Part shown: positions 6,729 to 15,763 of the stretch, piece after piece | Position numbering within the stretch: position 1 is the stretch's first letter | Layout: every line of letters starts with the position of its first letter | DNA from: Gammaproteobacteria bacterium | GTDB taxonomy: Bacteria; Pseudomonadota; Gammaproteobacteria; Steroidobacterales; Steroidobacteraceae | Assembly: GCA_028293725.1 (NCBI GenBank) | Contig: JAQGOE010000336.1 | Location: 1 to 15,763, forward strand | DNA: 15,763 nucleotides | Reading direction: 5' to 3' | Notes under the pieces: generated by a model | The model's database searches: none | The model's input: the letters and a program-made list of their open reading frames with translations, nothing else | What the model was told of the DNA's origin: nothing | Translations under genes and position numbers: made by a program

Positions 6729-8897
6729 TCAGCACGCGGCCGTCAAGCGCGCCAGCAGCGAACCGTCGGTGGCCGATTCGACGGCGCTCCCGGATCCGGT
6801 ATCGGCATGCCGCAAAAGTGCGGCGAATGCGCGCGAGGGCACTGCCGGGCTCATGAGAAAACCCTGCACGGTGTCGCAACCTTCCGCCCGGAGGAATCGC
6901 AACTGCTCGACTGTCGCCACGCCCTCCGCGACGATCTTCAGATTCAGATCGTGCCCGAGAGCAATGATGGCGCGGACAATCGCCGCGTCGCCCGAATCCG
7001 TGCCGAGGTCGTCGATGAATGAGCGGTCGATCTTCAGAGTATCCAGCGGAAAGCGCTTCAGATAATTCAGTGAGCAGTAGCCCGTTCCGAAATCATCCAT
7101 GGCGAGTGAGAACCCAAACTCCTTCAAGGATAGCAACGAGCGACGCCCGGCCTCCGCGTCACGCATCAACACGCCCTCGGTGAGCTCGAGCTCGAAGAGC
7201 GAAGCGGGCAGGCGCGCCTGTTCCACGGTCTCGCTGATCCGGTACAGGATGTCGGGTCGCATGAATTCGCGGCCGGAGACATTCACCGCGATCGACGGCA
7301 CCTCCAGCCCCTGGGCGCGCCACGAGCCCAGATCGCGACAGACCTGTTGCAGGGTCCACCGTCCCAGGTCGGCGATGAGACCGGTTTCCTCGGCCACCGC
7401 CACGAAATCCGCGGGCGGGATCTGGCCTCGTTCCGGATGAAACCAACGCAACAGGGCCTCGCAGCCGCTCACTTGCAGTCCGCTCGTGCCGTACTTCGGC
7501 TGGTAGTAAACCTCCAGCAACTCATCCTCCATCGCCCGGCGCAACTCCATCTCGAGCGACAGCCGCTTCAGCGCCCTGACATTCAGCGTGTCGTTGAAGA
7601 AGCGGAATTGATTGCGGCCGCTCGACTTCGCCTCGTACATGGCGCCGTCGGCATTCTTCAGCAAGTTCTGCGCATCGGCACCGTGCTCCGGGAACAGGGC
7701 GATGCCGATGCTCGGTGTCACAACGAGCTCATAGTTTCCTTGCCGGAACGGCATGGCGAGAGCGGCGAGAATGCGCTCCGCCGCCTCTTCAGCCAGCGCG
7801 GTTCCGTGCTCGCCCGAGAGCACCACAATGAATTCATCGCCGCCCACGCGGGCCAGTTGCCCGCGGATGGACCGGGACGCACCGTCGTCACCCAGCGGCG
7901 CGGAAGGGTCGTCGCCACCCAAGTGAGCCAGCGCGCCACGCAGGCGCTCCGCAACTTGCCGCAACAAGGCATCGCCGGTGTCGTGTCCGAGCGTGTCGTT
8001 GATGCGTTTGAACTGGTCGAGGTCGACGTAAAGGAGCGCCACGCTGCTGTGTCGAGTTCGTGCCTCGGCCAGCGATCGGGACAGATAGTCTCCGATCCAC
8101 TCACGGTTGGGCAGGCCGGTGAGCGCATCGTAGTACGCCAGCCGTTGGATATGCGCCTGCGTCTCCTTACGCTCGGTGATGTCGCGAACGATCGCGAGCA
8201 CCTGGCCGCTGGCGTTGGGTAGATAGCGGCACTCCAGGTGCCGGGTCGCCTTACCCTCATGGTCCAGCGAGAATTCAAACTCGGCGGCCTCGCCCCGCAA
8301 GGTCGCTGCCAGGCACTCCATGGCGCGGCCTTGCGCATCCTTCGGGATCATGTCGACGATGTGCTGTACGTCGCGGCCTTCGGGCAGTCCAGCAACCGGA
8401 TTGAAGCAGCGATCGATCACCCCATTCCCGTTCACGAGCAACAGGCCGTCGGGGATGGCTTTCAACAGCGCCGCGTTCTTCTGCTCGCTGACTCGCAAGG
8501 CCTCGATCGTGCGCGCTCCGCGCAGCACGTATCGGATCCGATGCGCGAGTAACGGCCAGTTGAGCGGCTTGACGACGAAGTCCGTGGCACCGGCCTCGTA
8601 GGCGAGCTCGATGGAAGCCGGGTCGTCGAGTCCCGTCACCATGACAATGGGCAGGCTCGTCCCACCTGGCAACATGCGGATGTTGGCACAAGCCTGGTAA
8701 CCGTTGCCCTCCGACATCTCGACATCCAGGAGCGCGACGTGCGGCAAACTCAGTGCACAGGCAGCGACGGCCGCGTCACCACTCGCCACGGCCTGTACGG
8801 AGAAACCGCAAGCTTCCAGCGTCGCCCGCGCGATCTCCCTTAGGGTCGCGTCGTCGTCCGCTACGAGGATCCGCACGGGGGACTCGCTGGCGCTCAC
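6729..8897 (-). CDS. Response regulator with REC-PAS-GGDEF-EAL domains (c-di-GMP synthesis/hydrolysis)
   Basis: This 722-residue cytoplasmic protein joins a receiver to both c-di-GMP enzyme domains. REC (about 8-125): acidic Asp14-Asp16, phosphoacceptor Asp58 in LLDVEM, Thr88, Lys110. PAS (about 135-245) ends in [17 protein letters not shown] (about 255-425) has [14 protein letters not shown] and an intact GGDEF at 352-356, so diguanylate cyclase activity is possible. The inhibitory I-site RxxD, expected five residues before, is absent (SIRG), and about 20 extra Asp/Gly-rich residues sit just upstream. EAL (about 450-700): EAL at 480-482, then [38 protein letters not shown] and QGFLMS, the set expected of an active phosphodiesterase. 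The GTG start overlaps the kinase stop (GTGA, 8894-8897), indicating translational coupling. It is the likely final receiver for the Hpt domain of that kinase. Confidence 0.95.
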   Translation of the reverse strand: MSASESPVRILVADDDATLREIARATLEACGFSVQAVASGDAAVAACALSLPHVALLDVEMSEGNGYQACANIRMLPGGTSLPIVMVTGLDDPASIELAYEAGATDFVVKPLNWPLLAHRIRYVLRGARTIEALRVSEQKNAALLKAIPDGLLLVNGNGVIDRCFNPVAGLPEGRDVQHIVDMIPKDAQGRAMECLAATLRGEAAEFEFSLDHEGKATRHLECRYLPNASGQVLAIVRDITERKETQAHIQRLAYYDALTGLPNREWIGDYLSRSLAEARTRHSSVALLYVDLDQFKRINDTLGHDTGDALLRQVAERLRGALAHLGGDDPSAPLGDDGASRSIRGQLARVGGDEFIVVLSGEHGTALAEEAAERILAALAMPFRQGNYELVVTPSIGIALFPEHGADAQNLLKNADGAMYEAKSSGRNQFRFFNDTLNVRALKRLSLEMELRRAMEDELLEVYYQPKYGTSGLQVSGCEALLRWFHPERGQIPPADFVAVAEETGLIADLGRWTLQQVCRDLGSWRAQGLEVPSIAVNVSGREFMRPDILYRISETVEQARLPASLFELELTEGVLMRDAEAGRRSLLSLKEFGFSLAMDDFGTGYCSLNYLKRFPLDTLKIDRSFIDDLGTDSGDAAIVRAIIALGHDLNLKIVAEGVATVEQLRFLRAEGCDTVQGFLMSPAVPSRAFAALLRHADTGSGSAVESATDGSLLARLTAAC

Positions 8898-11800
8898 GCG
8901 GACCTCCGCATCTCACACTGCAACTCGTCGCGAACGCGACCGTGCAGAACCTGAAGTTGCGCGAATGTTCCGGCGGCCGCGGCGAGATTGCCGCCGCGGG
9001 CATGAGCCTCCAACTCGCGGCAAAGGTGGGCCAGGGCATGCGCCCCTACATTCCCGTTGTAGGAGCGCCACGCGTGGGCGGCGCGCGCGAGGCTCGTGGC
9101 CTCACCGGCACGAAGTGCCTGCTCGATGGCTTCCACCAGCCGGCTCGAGTCAGACAGATAAATCTCCCCAATGTGGCTCAACATGTCCTTCGGTCCGCTA
9201 CGAGGCAACGCACGCAATGCGTCCAATGTGGCGCGGTCGAGCAGCAACTCGTCGCTAACTGGCGCATCGGCCGTCAGCGCTCCTTCTACCAGCCATTTGG
9301 CCAGCGTGTTGTGCAGTGCATCTCGGCTGAAAGGCTTGGTCAGGTAGTCATCCATGCCCGCCGCCAGACACGCCGCACGACCGGTCTCGGTGGCGTCGGC
9401 GGTCAGCGCAACTATGGGCGTTCTGGGGCCACTACCCTCGCGCTGGCGCAAGGCGACGGCCGCCGAGAGGCCGTCCATGACGGGCATCTCACAATCCATC
9501 AGAATGAGATCGAATCGTTCCCGCTCGAGCCTGGCGAGCGCTTCCTGGCCGTCGTTCGCGGTCTCAACCCGGAGACCCAGAGAGGTGAGCATGCCGTGCG
9601 CGACTTCACGGTTCAGCGGCTGGTCCTCAACCACCAGCACGCGGCCGGCCAGACGCGGCCGAGCCTTGCCGGCGGGTCCTCCGGAAGTGTCCACGGCCCG
9701 CAAGTCCCGTCGACCGGGAGCGGGCCTCTTCCCGATTAGCGCCTGATGCAACTTGAGCAGATGCAGGGGTTTAGTGAGCTCCGCGTCCCAGGCCTGATCC
9801 GTGGCGGCTGTCGAGACATCCACGAAGCTGACGAGGCGGATGAATCGCAAGCGGCTGGCTCGCTCTGCAGGCAACTGACTCAACAGCCCGGCCGCACTGC
9901 CATCGGGCATGGGATCGTCGATAATCACGACGTCGTACGGTGCCGCGCGCAACTCGGTGAGAGCCCCGGCCAGTGTTGCCACGCCCGCGGGATCGGCGCC
10001 CCACTCTCGCAAAGCTCTTACAGTAATACCGCGCGCCGCCGTGTTGTCATCCACCACGAGTGTGCGCAGACCTTTCAGGCTCTCGGGCGGCGCGGTCGCC
10101 GGCGCGGCGGGATCACACAGTGGCGCTACCAACTCGAACGAGAACGTCGAGCCCATCCCGGTGGCGCTGGCGAGCGTCAGCTGGCCGCCCATCAGTTCGA
10201 CGATCTGCCGTGCAATGGACAGGCCCAAACCGGTACCGCCGAAGCGGCGCGTGGTCGAGGCGTCCTCCTGGGTAAATTCCTCGAAGATGCGCGCCTGGTT
10301 CTCCGGTGCGATGCCAACACCCGTATCCGACACTTCCAGGCGGAATTTCAACGAGCCGCTCTCGCCGGCCAGCGGCACGACCCGCAACGTTACCTCGCCG
10401 CGCTCGGTGAATTTCACCGCGTTGCCCCCCAGGTTGACGAGAACCTGGCGTAGTCTCACCGCGTCCGTCCTGATCCGCGGCAGCGGCGTGGCCGGAGAAT
10501 CGAGCAACAGCTCGATACCTTTGGCGGCGGCCCGGACAGCGAGCATCTCCACCGTCTGCTCGACCAACTCGAGCAGGTCGCAATCGACCGCATCCAACTG
10601 CAAGCGGCCCGCTTCGATCTTGGAGAAGTCGAGCACATCGTCGACGATGCCGAGGAGCGAATCGGCGGAGCGGTGGATACCTTCGGCGAAGCGCCTCTGT
10701 CCCGAATCGAGGCGGGTATCGAGGAGCAGGCTGGTCATGCCGAGCACACCATTCATCGGGGTGCGCAGCTCGTGGCTCATGCGCGCCACAAAATCGCTCT
10801 TCGCCCTTGTGAGAACCTGCAGCTGTTGGTTTCTCTCCTCCAGCTCGTGGGTGCGATCCTGAACGGTGCGCTCGAGCTCCCGGCTGTAACGCAACTCGCG
10901 CTCGCGCCTGGCCCACTGCAAGCGCCACAGGTAAGCCAGCAGTGACACGATAGCGAGGGCGTAGACCGAACGAGCGGCGGCTGTATTCCACGGCGCCGGG
11001 GCAACCTTCACCGGGATCTGGAGATCCTCCGAACTCCACGCTCCATCGGCGTTCGCGGCACGCACGTGGAAGACATAGCTGCCGGCATCCAGGTTGGTGT
11101 AAGTCGCGCGGTGCGCGGGTCCGGCGTCGATCCAACCTGAATCGAAGCCCTGCAGACGATACGCGTAGCGGTTGTTGGCGGCCGAGGTGAAATCCAGGGC
11201 GGCGAACTCGAAGCTCACGAGCTTGTCGTTATAGGACAACTCCAGCGGCCGCTGCGGGCCGGGCATCTCCTGCGCCGGCAACAGGTGGTTGAGCTTCGCG
11301 GCCGACGTCAGGACGACGTGTGGCGGCCGGGTACTGGAAGAGAGCCCTTCGGGGGAGAACGCGTTGAAGCCGTCGTTACCGCCGAAGAACAGGGTGCCGT
11401 CCCGGCCCCGATAGTGGGCGTTGAAGTTGAAGTCCTCGCCCTGCAGACCGTGCGCTTCGTGAAAGAGCTTGAGCGACGGCGCGCGGGGATCGAACCGGGC
11501 GAGGCCGTTGTTCGTGCTCAACCAGAGGCGATCCTCGTTATCCGACTCGATGCCCCAGACCACCTGGCTCGGCAGGTGCATGCGGCCCGACTGGTTTTCG
11601 AAGTGCACTTCGGCGGGCAATTCCGAGTTACCGACGACCCGATCGATGCCGCCACCGGCGGTTCCGACCCAGAGCTCACCATGCCTGTCGGCATGGAGCG
11701 CATACACGGTGTCGTCGCTCAGGCTGCGGGAGTCGGCATCATCCCGACGATAGTGATAGAAGTTGCCGGTCTTGCGCTGGAAGAGATTCAGGCCACCGCC

Positions 11801-13435
11801 GTCAGTGCCGATCCACAGATTGCCGTGAGCGTCCTCGATGATGGCGCTGGCGCGGCCATTGCTCAGCGAATGGAGATCCGAGCCACCGTAGGGATATCGA
11901 GTCAGATGGCCGGTGTTGCGGTCGATGCTGGCGAGACCTCCACCAAACGTGCCCACCCAGATGACGCCGAGATGGTCCTCATACACCGTCATGACGCCGT
12001 CGGCCGGCAACGTGGTCCGGTCATTCGGGTCGCTGTGGTACGCCTGCACCGTGCCAGCGCCGAAGTCGAGTCGATCGAGCCCCCCCGCCATGGTACCGAC
12101 CCACAACGCGCCCGCCCGATCGAGCAACAGCGCCATCACGCGATCATCGGTGAGTTTCAGTGGGGACTCGCCCACCGTTCCGAAGCGCCGCTCACGGCCG
12201 GAGCGGGAATCGATTTCGACCAGGCCCGCACCGATCGTCCCGACCCACACCTTGCCCGCGCCGTCATCTGCGAAGGAACTCACCGCGGTATCACGGAACG
12301 CCGGGCTTTTGTAGTGGCCCAATTGCCAGCTGTTGGGATTCCAGTGACTCGCCCCGCCCGCGCGCGTGCCCACCCACAGTACGCCGCCCCGATCCTGGTA
12401 GAGGGTCATCGTATAACTGGCGCGCAGGCTGCGCGGGTCGCTCGGGTCGTTCCGATAATGAACGAAGCCGCCGGTGGCGGGCTCGTACAGATTCAACCCG
12501 TCTGCCGTGGCCACCCAGACCCGCCGCGCGTCGTCCTCGAGAACAGACCGGACGTGATCGTGACTCAGCGAGCGCGGATCGCGTGGGTCGTGGCGAAAGA
12601 CGGTCACCTGCCTGGTATGGAGATCGATGCGGTTGACTCCACCGCCGAGCGTGCCGACCCATAGAGCACCCGTGTGGTCTTCGTGTATCGCACGGACCCG
12701 CGCATCAGTGAATGCGGTGCCAGTCGCCCGGTCGCCGTAGCTCACGAAGTCGTCTGTCGAGGGCTGATACTCGCTCAGACCTCCATCAGTGCCAACCCAG
12801 ATGCGGCCTGTGTGATCGGTGTACAGAACACATACGGCATCCGCGGGAAGCGAGGTGGGATCGCCTTCGCGGTGACGGAAGTGGCGTACCTTGCCCGTGT
12901 GCGGATCAAGGATGTCGAGACCCTGATCGAGAGTACCGGCCCAGATGCGACCCTGCGCGTCGATGAGAAGTGTGCGTACGGCATCGCTCGCGAGCGATTG
13001 GGACACGCCGGGATCGTGTTTGAAACGTTGGAATCGGTCGGTGCTCCGATCCCAGCGCTCTATACCGCCCCCGTCGGTGGCGAGCCAGAGGTTGCTGTCA
13101 CTGTCCTCTGCGATGGCCCAGATGTAGTCACTCGCCAGACCGGCGTCACCGCGCTGACGGCGATACTCGCGTATGGAGTAGCCGTCGTAGCGGTCCAGGC
13201 CGCTCTCCGTGCCGAGCCAGAGATAGCCTTGGCGATCCTGCAGGATGCTCATGACGGTGCTCTGGGAGAGACCGTCGCGCATCGTGAGGTGCTCGAAATA
13301 CAACGGGCGCACGGCGGGCACCGGCACGGTCGCCGGAGCCGCTGCGCCCGTCAGCGCGGTTGCGTCTGCCCTGGCCGCTCCGTTAGCCAGCGCCGCGCCG
13401 CAGGCCAGCGCCAGAATGAGCCACAGCGGCCGCAT
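8894..13435 (-). CDS. Hybrid sensor histidine kinase: two Reg_prop propellers, Y_Y_Y, TM, HisKA-HATPase-REC-REC-Hpt
   Basis: This is a 1513-residue one-protein phosphorelay. The signal peptide ([23 protein letters not shown]) is followed by 14 Reg_prop blades of the LWVGT-x-GG-hydrophobic type (about 45-695), enough for two seven-bladed propellers. Next come a Y_Y_Y domain (about 730-800), one TM helix (about 817-837), a coiled-coil linker, HisKA with His888 in [11 protein letters not shown], HATPase (about 990-1108; [23 protein letters not shown]), REC1 with Asp1173 (IIDDPMPDG), REC2 with Asp1314 ([11 protein letters not shown]), and Hpt with His1454 (AAHAWRS). The sensor half is periplasmic. 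Related Bacteroidetes sensors of this build detect glycans; the ligand here is unknown. The Hpt core deviates from the usual HxLKG (HAWRS). The ribosome binding site AGGAG (13448-13452) overlaps the upstream peptidase stop; its 12-nt spacing is long. The gene overlaps the GGDEF-EAL regulator by 4 nt. Confidence 0.96.
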   Translation of the reverse strand: MRPLWLILALACGAALANGAARADATALTGAAAPATVPVPAVRPLYFEHLTMRDGLSQSTVMSILQDRQGYLWLGTESGLDRYDGYSIREYRRQRGDAGLASDYIWAIAEDSDSNLWLATDGGGIERWDRSTDRFQRFKHDPGVSQSLASDAVRTLLIDAQGRIWAGTLDQGLDILDPHTGKVRHFRHREGDPTSLPADAVCVLYTDHTGRIWVGTDGGLSEYQPSTDDFVSYGDRATGTAFTDARVRAIHEDHTGALWVGTLGGGVNRIDLHTRQVTVFRHDPRDPRSLSHDHVRSVLEDDARRVWVATADGLNLYEPATGGFVHYRNDPSDPRSLRASYTMTLYQDRGGVLWVGTRAGGASHWNPNSWQLGHYKSPAFRDTAVSSFADDGAGKVWVGTIGAGLVEIDSRSGRERRFGTVGESPLKLTDDRVMALLLDRAGALWVGTMAGGLDRLDFGAGTVQAYHSDPNDRTTLPADGVMTVYEDHLGVIWVGTFGGGLASIDRNTGHLTRYPYGGSDLHSLSNGRASAIIEDAHGNLWIGTDGGGLNLFQRKTGNFYHYRRDDADSRSLSDDTVYALHADRHGELWVGTAGGGIDRVVGNSELPAEVHFENQSGRMHLPSQVVWGIESDNEDRLWLSTNNGLARFDPRAPSLKLFHEAHGLQGEDFNFNAHYRGRDGTLFFGGNDGFNAFSPEGLSSSTRPPHVVLTSAAKLNHLLPAQEMPGPQRPLELSYNDKLVSFEFAALDFTSAANNRYAYRLQGFDSGWIDAGPAHRATYTNLDAGSYVFHVRAANADGAWSSEDLQIPVKVAPAPWNTAAARSVYALAIVSLLAYLWRLQWARRERELRYSRELERTVQDRTHELEERNQQLQVLTRAKSDFVARMSHELRTPMNGVLGMTSLLLDTRLDSGQRRFAEGIHRSADSLLGIVDDVLDFSKIEAGRLQLDAVDCDLLELVEQTVEMLAVRAAAKGIELLLDSPATPLPRIRTDAVRLRQVLVNLGGNAVKFTERGEVTLRVVPLAGESGSLKFRLEVSDTGVGIAPENQARIFEEFTQEDASTTRRFGGTGLGLSIARQIVELMGGQLTLASATGMGSTFSFELVAPLCDPAAPATAPPESLKGLRTLVVDDNTAARGITVRALREWGADPAGVATLAGALTELRAAPYDVVIIDDPMPDGSAAGLLSQLPAERASRLRFIRLVSFVDVSTAATDQAWDAELTKPLHLLKLHQALIGKRPAPGRRDLRAVDTSGGPAGKARPRLAGRVLVVEDQPLNREVAHGMLTSLGLRVETANDGQEALARLERERFDLILMDCEMPVMDGLSAAVALRQREGSGPRTPIVALTADATETGRAACLAAGMDDYLTKPFSRDALHNTLAKWLVEGALTADAPVSDELLLDRATLDALRALPRSGPKDMLSHIGEIYLSDSSRLVEAIEQALRAGEATSLARAAHAWRSYNGNVGAHALAHLCRELEAHARGGNLAAAAGTFAQLQVLHGRVRDELQCEMRRSA

Positions 13436-13447
13436 GAATGAGCGTCA

Positions 13448-13452
13448 CTCCT
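13448..13452 (-). promoter_or_regulatory. Ribosome binding site of the kinase, overlapping the peptidase stop codon
   Basis: Reading leftward, the peptidase ends GAATAG and the G-rich motif AGGAG begins inside that stop codon, 12 nt before the kinase ATG. Ribosomes finishing the peptidase would be placed at the kinase start, so the two genes are probably translated from one message. The spacer is longer than usual, which may keep kinase expression low. Confidence 0.55.
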
Positions 13453-15346
13453 ATTCCTGCTGCGGGACGACCACGGACCCGCTGCCGTCGGCACCCGTGT
13501 AGCCGTTACTCCAGGTGTAACCATTGCTCCACGTGTAGCCGTTACTCCAGGTGTAACCGTTACTCCACGTATAGCCGTTACTCCAGGTGTAGCCGTTGCT
13601 CCACGTGTAGCCGGTGCCCGAGGTGTAGCTGCCATTCCACAACAGGCCATCGCCGGGGAGCGGAATACCGACCAGCAGGTTGCCGAGGATCGGCACGCTC
13701 TTCACGATCGGAACGAGGCCACCCAGTCCGAGCGAGGTGATCAGGGTACCTGTCGTCGCACCGCTGTAGGAAGACGGGCCCGTCGCCATGATGTAGAAAT
13801 TGCCCGCGGAGTCCTGGTTGGCGCGGCCACCGAAGTGCTTCAGGCCTGCCACGTCGAGTGCGACGTTCAGACCAACGTTGGCGCAGCCCGATGCGGTGCT
13901 GTAGGTGGCGTCATGCGCGTTCACGAGACCCGCGCCCTGTTGGAACACCGTGTAGGCCAGTGCGCCGTTGGAATTCACGGCCGGGTGCGCACCCGACATC
14001 AGGCGGCACTTCACGTCATCGGGGCTCAATCGCGGATTCACCTGCAACATGAGGGCGACCACGCCGCTGACGACCGCCGTCGCCTGCGAAGTCCCCGACA
14101 TGGTGAAGTCATCGTGTACGGGGTCGTACCACTGCGGGAAATTCGTCGCCAACAGGCCATTGCTGGGCGAGTAGGCCTTTACGTGCCCTCCCATGCCAAC
14201 CAGGTCCGGCTTCACGAAGCCCTCATAGGTGGGACCAGCGGAAGAGAAACTCGCGAGAGTGTACTTGCTCACCTGCATCGGATCGTTGTTATCCGTGACG
14301 GCGCCGACGGTGACGATGTAGGGGGTGTTACCGGGCGCGCCGATCGTCATGGGCGTCGGTCCATTGTTGCCGGCGGCGGCTACGACCACGATGCCGGAGG
14401 CCCACGCCGCCATGACGGCCTGATCGAGGGGATCGGCCCAATACGGTGATTGCGGGGGAGCGCCGAGCGACAGGTTGATCACCCGGATGTTGTAACGGAG
14501 CTTCTGATTCACGACCCACTGAATGCCGCGAATGACGTTGAAGTAGGTCCCTTGGCCGGTACCGTCCAGAACTCGCACGGAGACGAGGTTCACACCGGGC
14601 GCGACACCCTGGTAGTTGCCGGTGGTCGCTATGCCGCTGCTGCCTATGATCGAGGACACGTGCGTGCCGTGACCGTAGGGATCGCCGATGTTGGTGCTGT
14701 AGTTCGCGAAAAGCGAGTTGCCGTACGCGCTCGGGTTCTGCTGCGCCAGGAGCACATCGTACTGGGCCAGGATGCGGGCGCTGTTGCCGTTGGCGGCGGT
14801 CTGCAGCGGACCGTGCTGCGCCCACAGGCCTGAATCGAGAATAGCGACGGTGACGCCGTTACCAGTGACTCCACCGACCTGGAGGTCCTTGGCCGCGACC
14901 TCGCTCGGGTAATAGGTTTCCGGAAGCGTGCCCATGACGGAGCTCGCCTTCACCGCGGTATCTTCGAAAATCCGTAGTGCGGGAATGTCGGTGGCATGCA
15001 GTGCCATCAGTTCGCGGTCGTCGAGCGAGGCACCCACCGCGCGGATGATGCTCAGGTCGCCGGTGACGACGCCACCAACTTTCAACACCGCGCTACGCGC
15101 GATGTCGGCCGTCGCGGCCTGGACTATGTAGGGGCTCCGTTCGCCGATCCGCGCCGCGGACGCGGGAGGCTGCGCGGTCGGTAAGGTCGCGGGAGGGAGC
15201 GCGACCGGACGGACCGGCTGCGCAGAATCCCTATGCGCGACGGGAGCCTCGGGTGGGCTCGTGTGGACCGTCATGAAAAACGCCACCGACAGCATCGTTA
15301 TGGCGGCGGCGAGTACATAGCGGCGCGCCCGGATCTTCTTGTTCAT
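13451..15346 (-). CDS. Exported subtilisin-like serine peptidase (S8) with C-terminal TWSNGY repeats
   Basis: This is a 631-residue S8 protease. The ATG at 15346 is chosen because it opens a signal sequence or signal anchor (MNKKIRARRYVLAAAITMLS, hydrophobic to about residue 27); an in-frame ATG at 15424 would add 26 polar residues with no ribosome binding site. Order: export signal, Pro/Ala-rich linker (about 30-66), propeptide-like region (about 70-140), catalytic domain with Asp171 (AILDSG), His226 (GHGTHVSSIIG), oxyanion Asn327 (AAGNNGP) and Ser420 (MSGTSQATAVVSG). All four key residues are present, so it should be active. A C-terminal region of about 150 residues includes a hydrophobic, Gly/Leu-rich part (about 533-569), then six exact TWSNGY units (581-616) and a short tail. 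The first gene of the apparent peptidase-kinase-c-di-GMP operon; 15 nt separate it from the kinase. Substrate unknown. Confidence 0.95.
   Translation of the reverse strand: MNKKIRARRYVLAAAITMLSVAFFMTVHTSPPEAPVAHRDSAQPVRPVALPPATLPTAQPPASAARIGERSPYIVQAATADIARSAVLKVGGVVTGDLSIIRAVGASLDDRELMALHATDIPALRIFEDTAVKASSVMGTLPETYYPSEVAAKDLQVGGVTGNGVTVAILDSGLWAQHGPLQTAANGNSARILAQYDVLLAQQNPSAYGNSLFANYSTNIGDPYGHGTHVSSIIGSSGIATTGNYQGVAPGVNLVSVRVLDGTGQGTYFNVIRGIQWVVNQKLRYNIRVINLSLGAPPQSPYWADPLDQAVMAAWASGIVVVAAAGNNGPTPMTIGAPGNTPYIVTVGAVTDNNDPMQVSKYTLASFSSAGPTYEGFVKPDLVGMGGHVKAYSPSNGLLATNFPQWYDPVHDDFTMSGTSQATAVVSGVVALMLQVNPRLSPDDVKCRLMSGAHPAVNSNGALAYTVFQQGAGLVNAHDATYSTASGCANVGLNVALDVAGLKHFGGRANQDSAGNFYIMATGPSSYSGATTGTLITSLGLGGLVPIVKSVPILGNLLVGIPLPGDGLLWNGSYTSGTGYTWSNGYTWSNGYTWSNGYTWSNGYTWSNGYTWSNGYTGADGSGSVVVPQQE
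13499..13606 (-). repeat. Tandem repeat, 6 x 18 bp (3 x 36 bp), encoding (TWSNGY)6
   Basis: Six in-frame 18-bp units encode six identical TWSNGY hexapeptides at the peptidase C-terminus. At DNA level the Thr codon alternates strictly ACG, ACC, ACG, ACC, ACG, ACC (reading with the gene), so the array is three copies of a 36-bp dimer (13571-13606, 13535-13570, 13499-13534). Units 13499-13516 and 13535-13552 are identical. Only a few synonymous changes separate the others. This points to expansion by slippage or unequal recombination, with selection keeping the peptide. Confidence 0.95.
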
Positions 15347-15503
15347 TGCGGCATCCCAAACCTTCCTGCGGGGCAATTGCCCTGGGACCTTTGTACCGCG
15401 CCGAACGTCGCAGAAGAGTGACATCTGCGGTTGGGCTCTGTTTTATCGCGTGACGCGGTTCACACTCCTGTGCGCTGCTCCGGATATGTCAATCGGGCGA
15501 AAA
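15347..15503 (-). promoter_or_regulatory. Probable promoter region of the peptidase-kinase-regulator operon
   Basis: This region upstream of the peptidase must hold the operon promoter, since the next gene upstream appears to terminate here. Reading leftward there is a perfect TTGACA at 15487-15492, but the hexamer 17 nt on (AGGAGT) is a poor -10, so it is only a candidate -35. A small palindrome CGCGT-G-ACGCG lies at 15447-15457, with GATAAAA beside it (about 15442-15448); it could be an operator or chance in GC-rich DNA. No strong ribosome binding site precedes the chosen ATG (AGGAAGG lies about 14 nt upstream or more). Confidence 0.35.
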
Positions 15504-15531
15504 CGCGGCCTGACATAACAAGGAGGCCGCG
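15504..15531 (-). terminator. Candidate rho-independent terminator for the receiver-domain gene
   Basis: The arms CGCGGCCT (15504-15511) and AGGCCGCG (15524-15531) form a perfect 8-bp GC-rich stem with a 12-nt loop. Reading leftward, the stem is followed at once by TTTT then CGCCC. It lies about 54 nt past the stop of the partial receiver gene, in the right orientation. The T-run is short, so efficiency may be modest. Confidence 0.5.
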
Positions 15532-15584
15532 GGCGCGATGCGGCACGCTGCGCTGGGGAGGCGCCGGAGGGCCGCGAACGCGTG

Positions 15585-15763
15585 TTAGGACTTCAACAAC
15601 TCAACCAAGCGCTGCGGATCAACGGGCTTTGTCAGATGATGATCGAAGCCCGCCGCGAAGGCGCGCTCCTTGTCGATATCCTGACCCCAGCCGGTGATGG
15701 CAATGAGCGTCAGGGGCGCGCGGGGAGCGGACTGACGCATCTTGCGCGCGACTTCATAACCGG
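15585..15763 (-). CDS. Receiver domain, C-terminal fragment (response regulator or hybrid kinase)
   Basis: The last 58 codons of a gene that begins beyond the right edge. The translation begins [10 protein letters not shown] and contains [24 protein letters not shown] and a final amphipathic helix QRLVELLKS before TAA. This is the second half of a CheY-like receiver: Thr of the AITG motif and Lys of LTKPVD are the conserved switch residues. The phosphoacceptor Asp would lie just upstream, outside the window. The '[10 protein letters not shown]' style is common in receivers at the C-terminus of hybrid kinases and in some stand-alone regulators, so both are possible. It is on the same strand as the peptidase operon but separated by a candidate terminator. 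Confidence 0.88.
   Translation of the reverse strand, partial: GYEVARKMRQSAPRAPLTLIAITGWGQDIDKERAFAAGFDHHLTKPVDPQRLVELLKS

Noticed and set aside
7347..8222. 291-codon frame on the + strand
   Set aside because: Antisense to the GGDEF and EAL domains of the response regulator; no family resemblance, explained by GC-rich codon use.
11285..13441. Two long open frames (459 and 255 codons) on the + strand, nearly contiguous, opposite the kinase sensor region
   Set aside because: They lie antisense to the repeated propeller blades; high-GC codon bias keeps the opposite frame open. The translations show no recognisable domain and no ribosome binding site, while the - strand protein is clearly real.
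13499..13606. Possible CRISPR array (regular 18-bp units)
   Set aside because: Units are contiguous with no spacers, in frame, and encode identical hexapeptides inside a protease gene.
15347..15424. Upstream ATG (15424) for the S8 peptidase, adding 26 residues
   Set aside because: The added residues are polar and would precede a signal sequence; no ribosome binding site. It cannot be excluded completely because the site before the chosen ATG is also weak.

Overview
The window is high-GC, tightly packed DNA from a free-living Gram-negative bacterium. Signal peptides, a periplasmic two-propeller hybrid sensor, the c-di-GMP protein and the aromatic-ester gene set would suit a soil or plant-associated gammaproteobacterium (Xanthomonadales or Steroidobacteraceae-like), but that placement is inference from gene content only. 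There are nine CDSs that are complete or nearly so and two partial ones at the edges. No tRNA, rRNA, IS element or CRISPR array was seen.

Left block (1-3912), aromatic/polyphenol theme. A truncated divergent gene (N-terminus of a probable GntR-type repressor) faces a BenE-family aromatic-acid/H+ symporter. The gap between them holds a striking cluster of ATCCAAT half-sites, including the 12-bp palindrome ATTGGATCCAAT, which matches the VanR (vanillate repressor) operator as I remember it. On the + strand follow a secreted tannase/feruloyl-esterase-family hydrolase and, 3 nt later, a pirin (cupin, quercetinase-like). A plausible joint role is release of hydroxycinnamic or benzoic acids outside the cytoplasm, uptake through BenE, and derepression by an aromatic acid.

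Middle (3915-5257). A small two-TM bacterial PH-domain protein on the - strand converges on pirin with a 2-nt gap. It is divergent from a stand-alone transglutaminase-like cysteine protease with an intact Cys-His-Asp triad.

Right block (5270-15346), all on the - strand, so read right to left: a secreted subtilisin-like S8 peptidase with a C-terminal run of six TWSNGY hexapeptides; a 1513-residue hybrid histidine kinase (14 Reg_prop blades, Y_Y_Y, TM, HisKA, HATPase, REC, REC, Hpt); a REC-PAS-GGDEF-EAL response regulator overlapping the kinase by GTGA; and, after 94 nt, a secreted metal-dependent amidohydrolase. The first three look like one operon: a periplasmic sensor in a His-Asp-His-Asp relay that controls c-di-GMP turnover, co-expressed with an exported protease. 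This protease-sensor-c-di-GMP module is the most interesting part of the window.

Right edge (15347-15763). A roughly 240-nt intergenic region holds a likely promoter region for the peptidase operon and a modest intrinsic terminator for the next gene, a partial receiver domain (another response regulator or hybrid kinase) cut by the window end.
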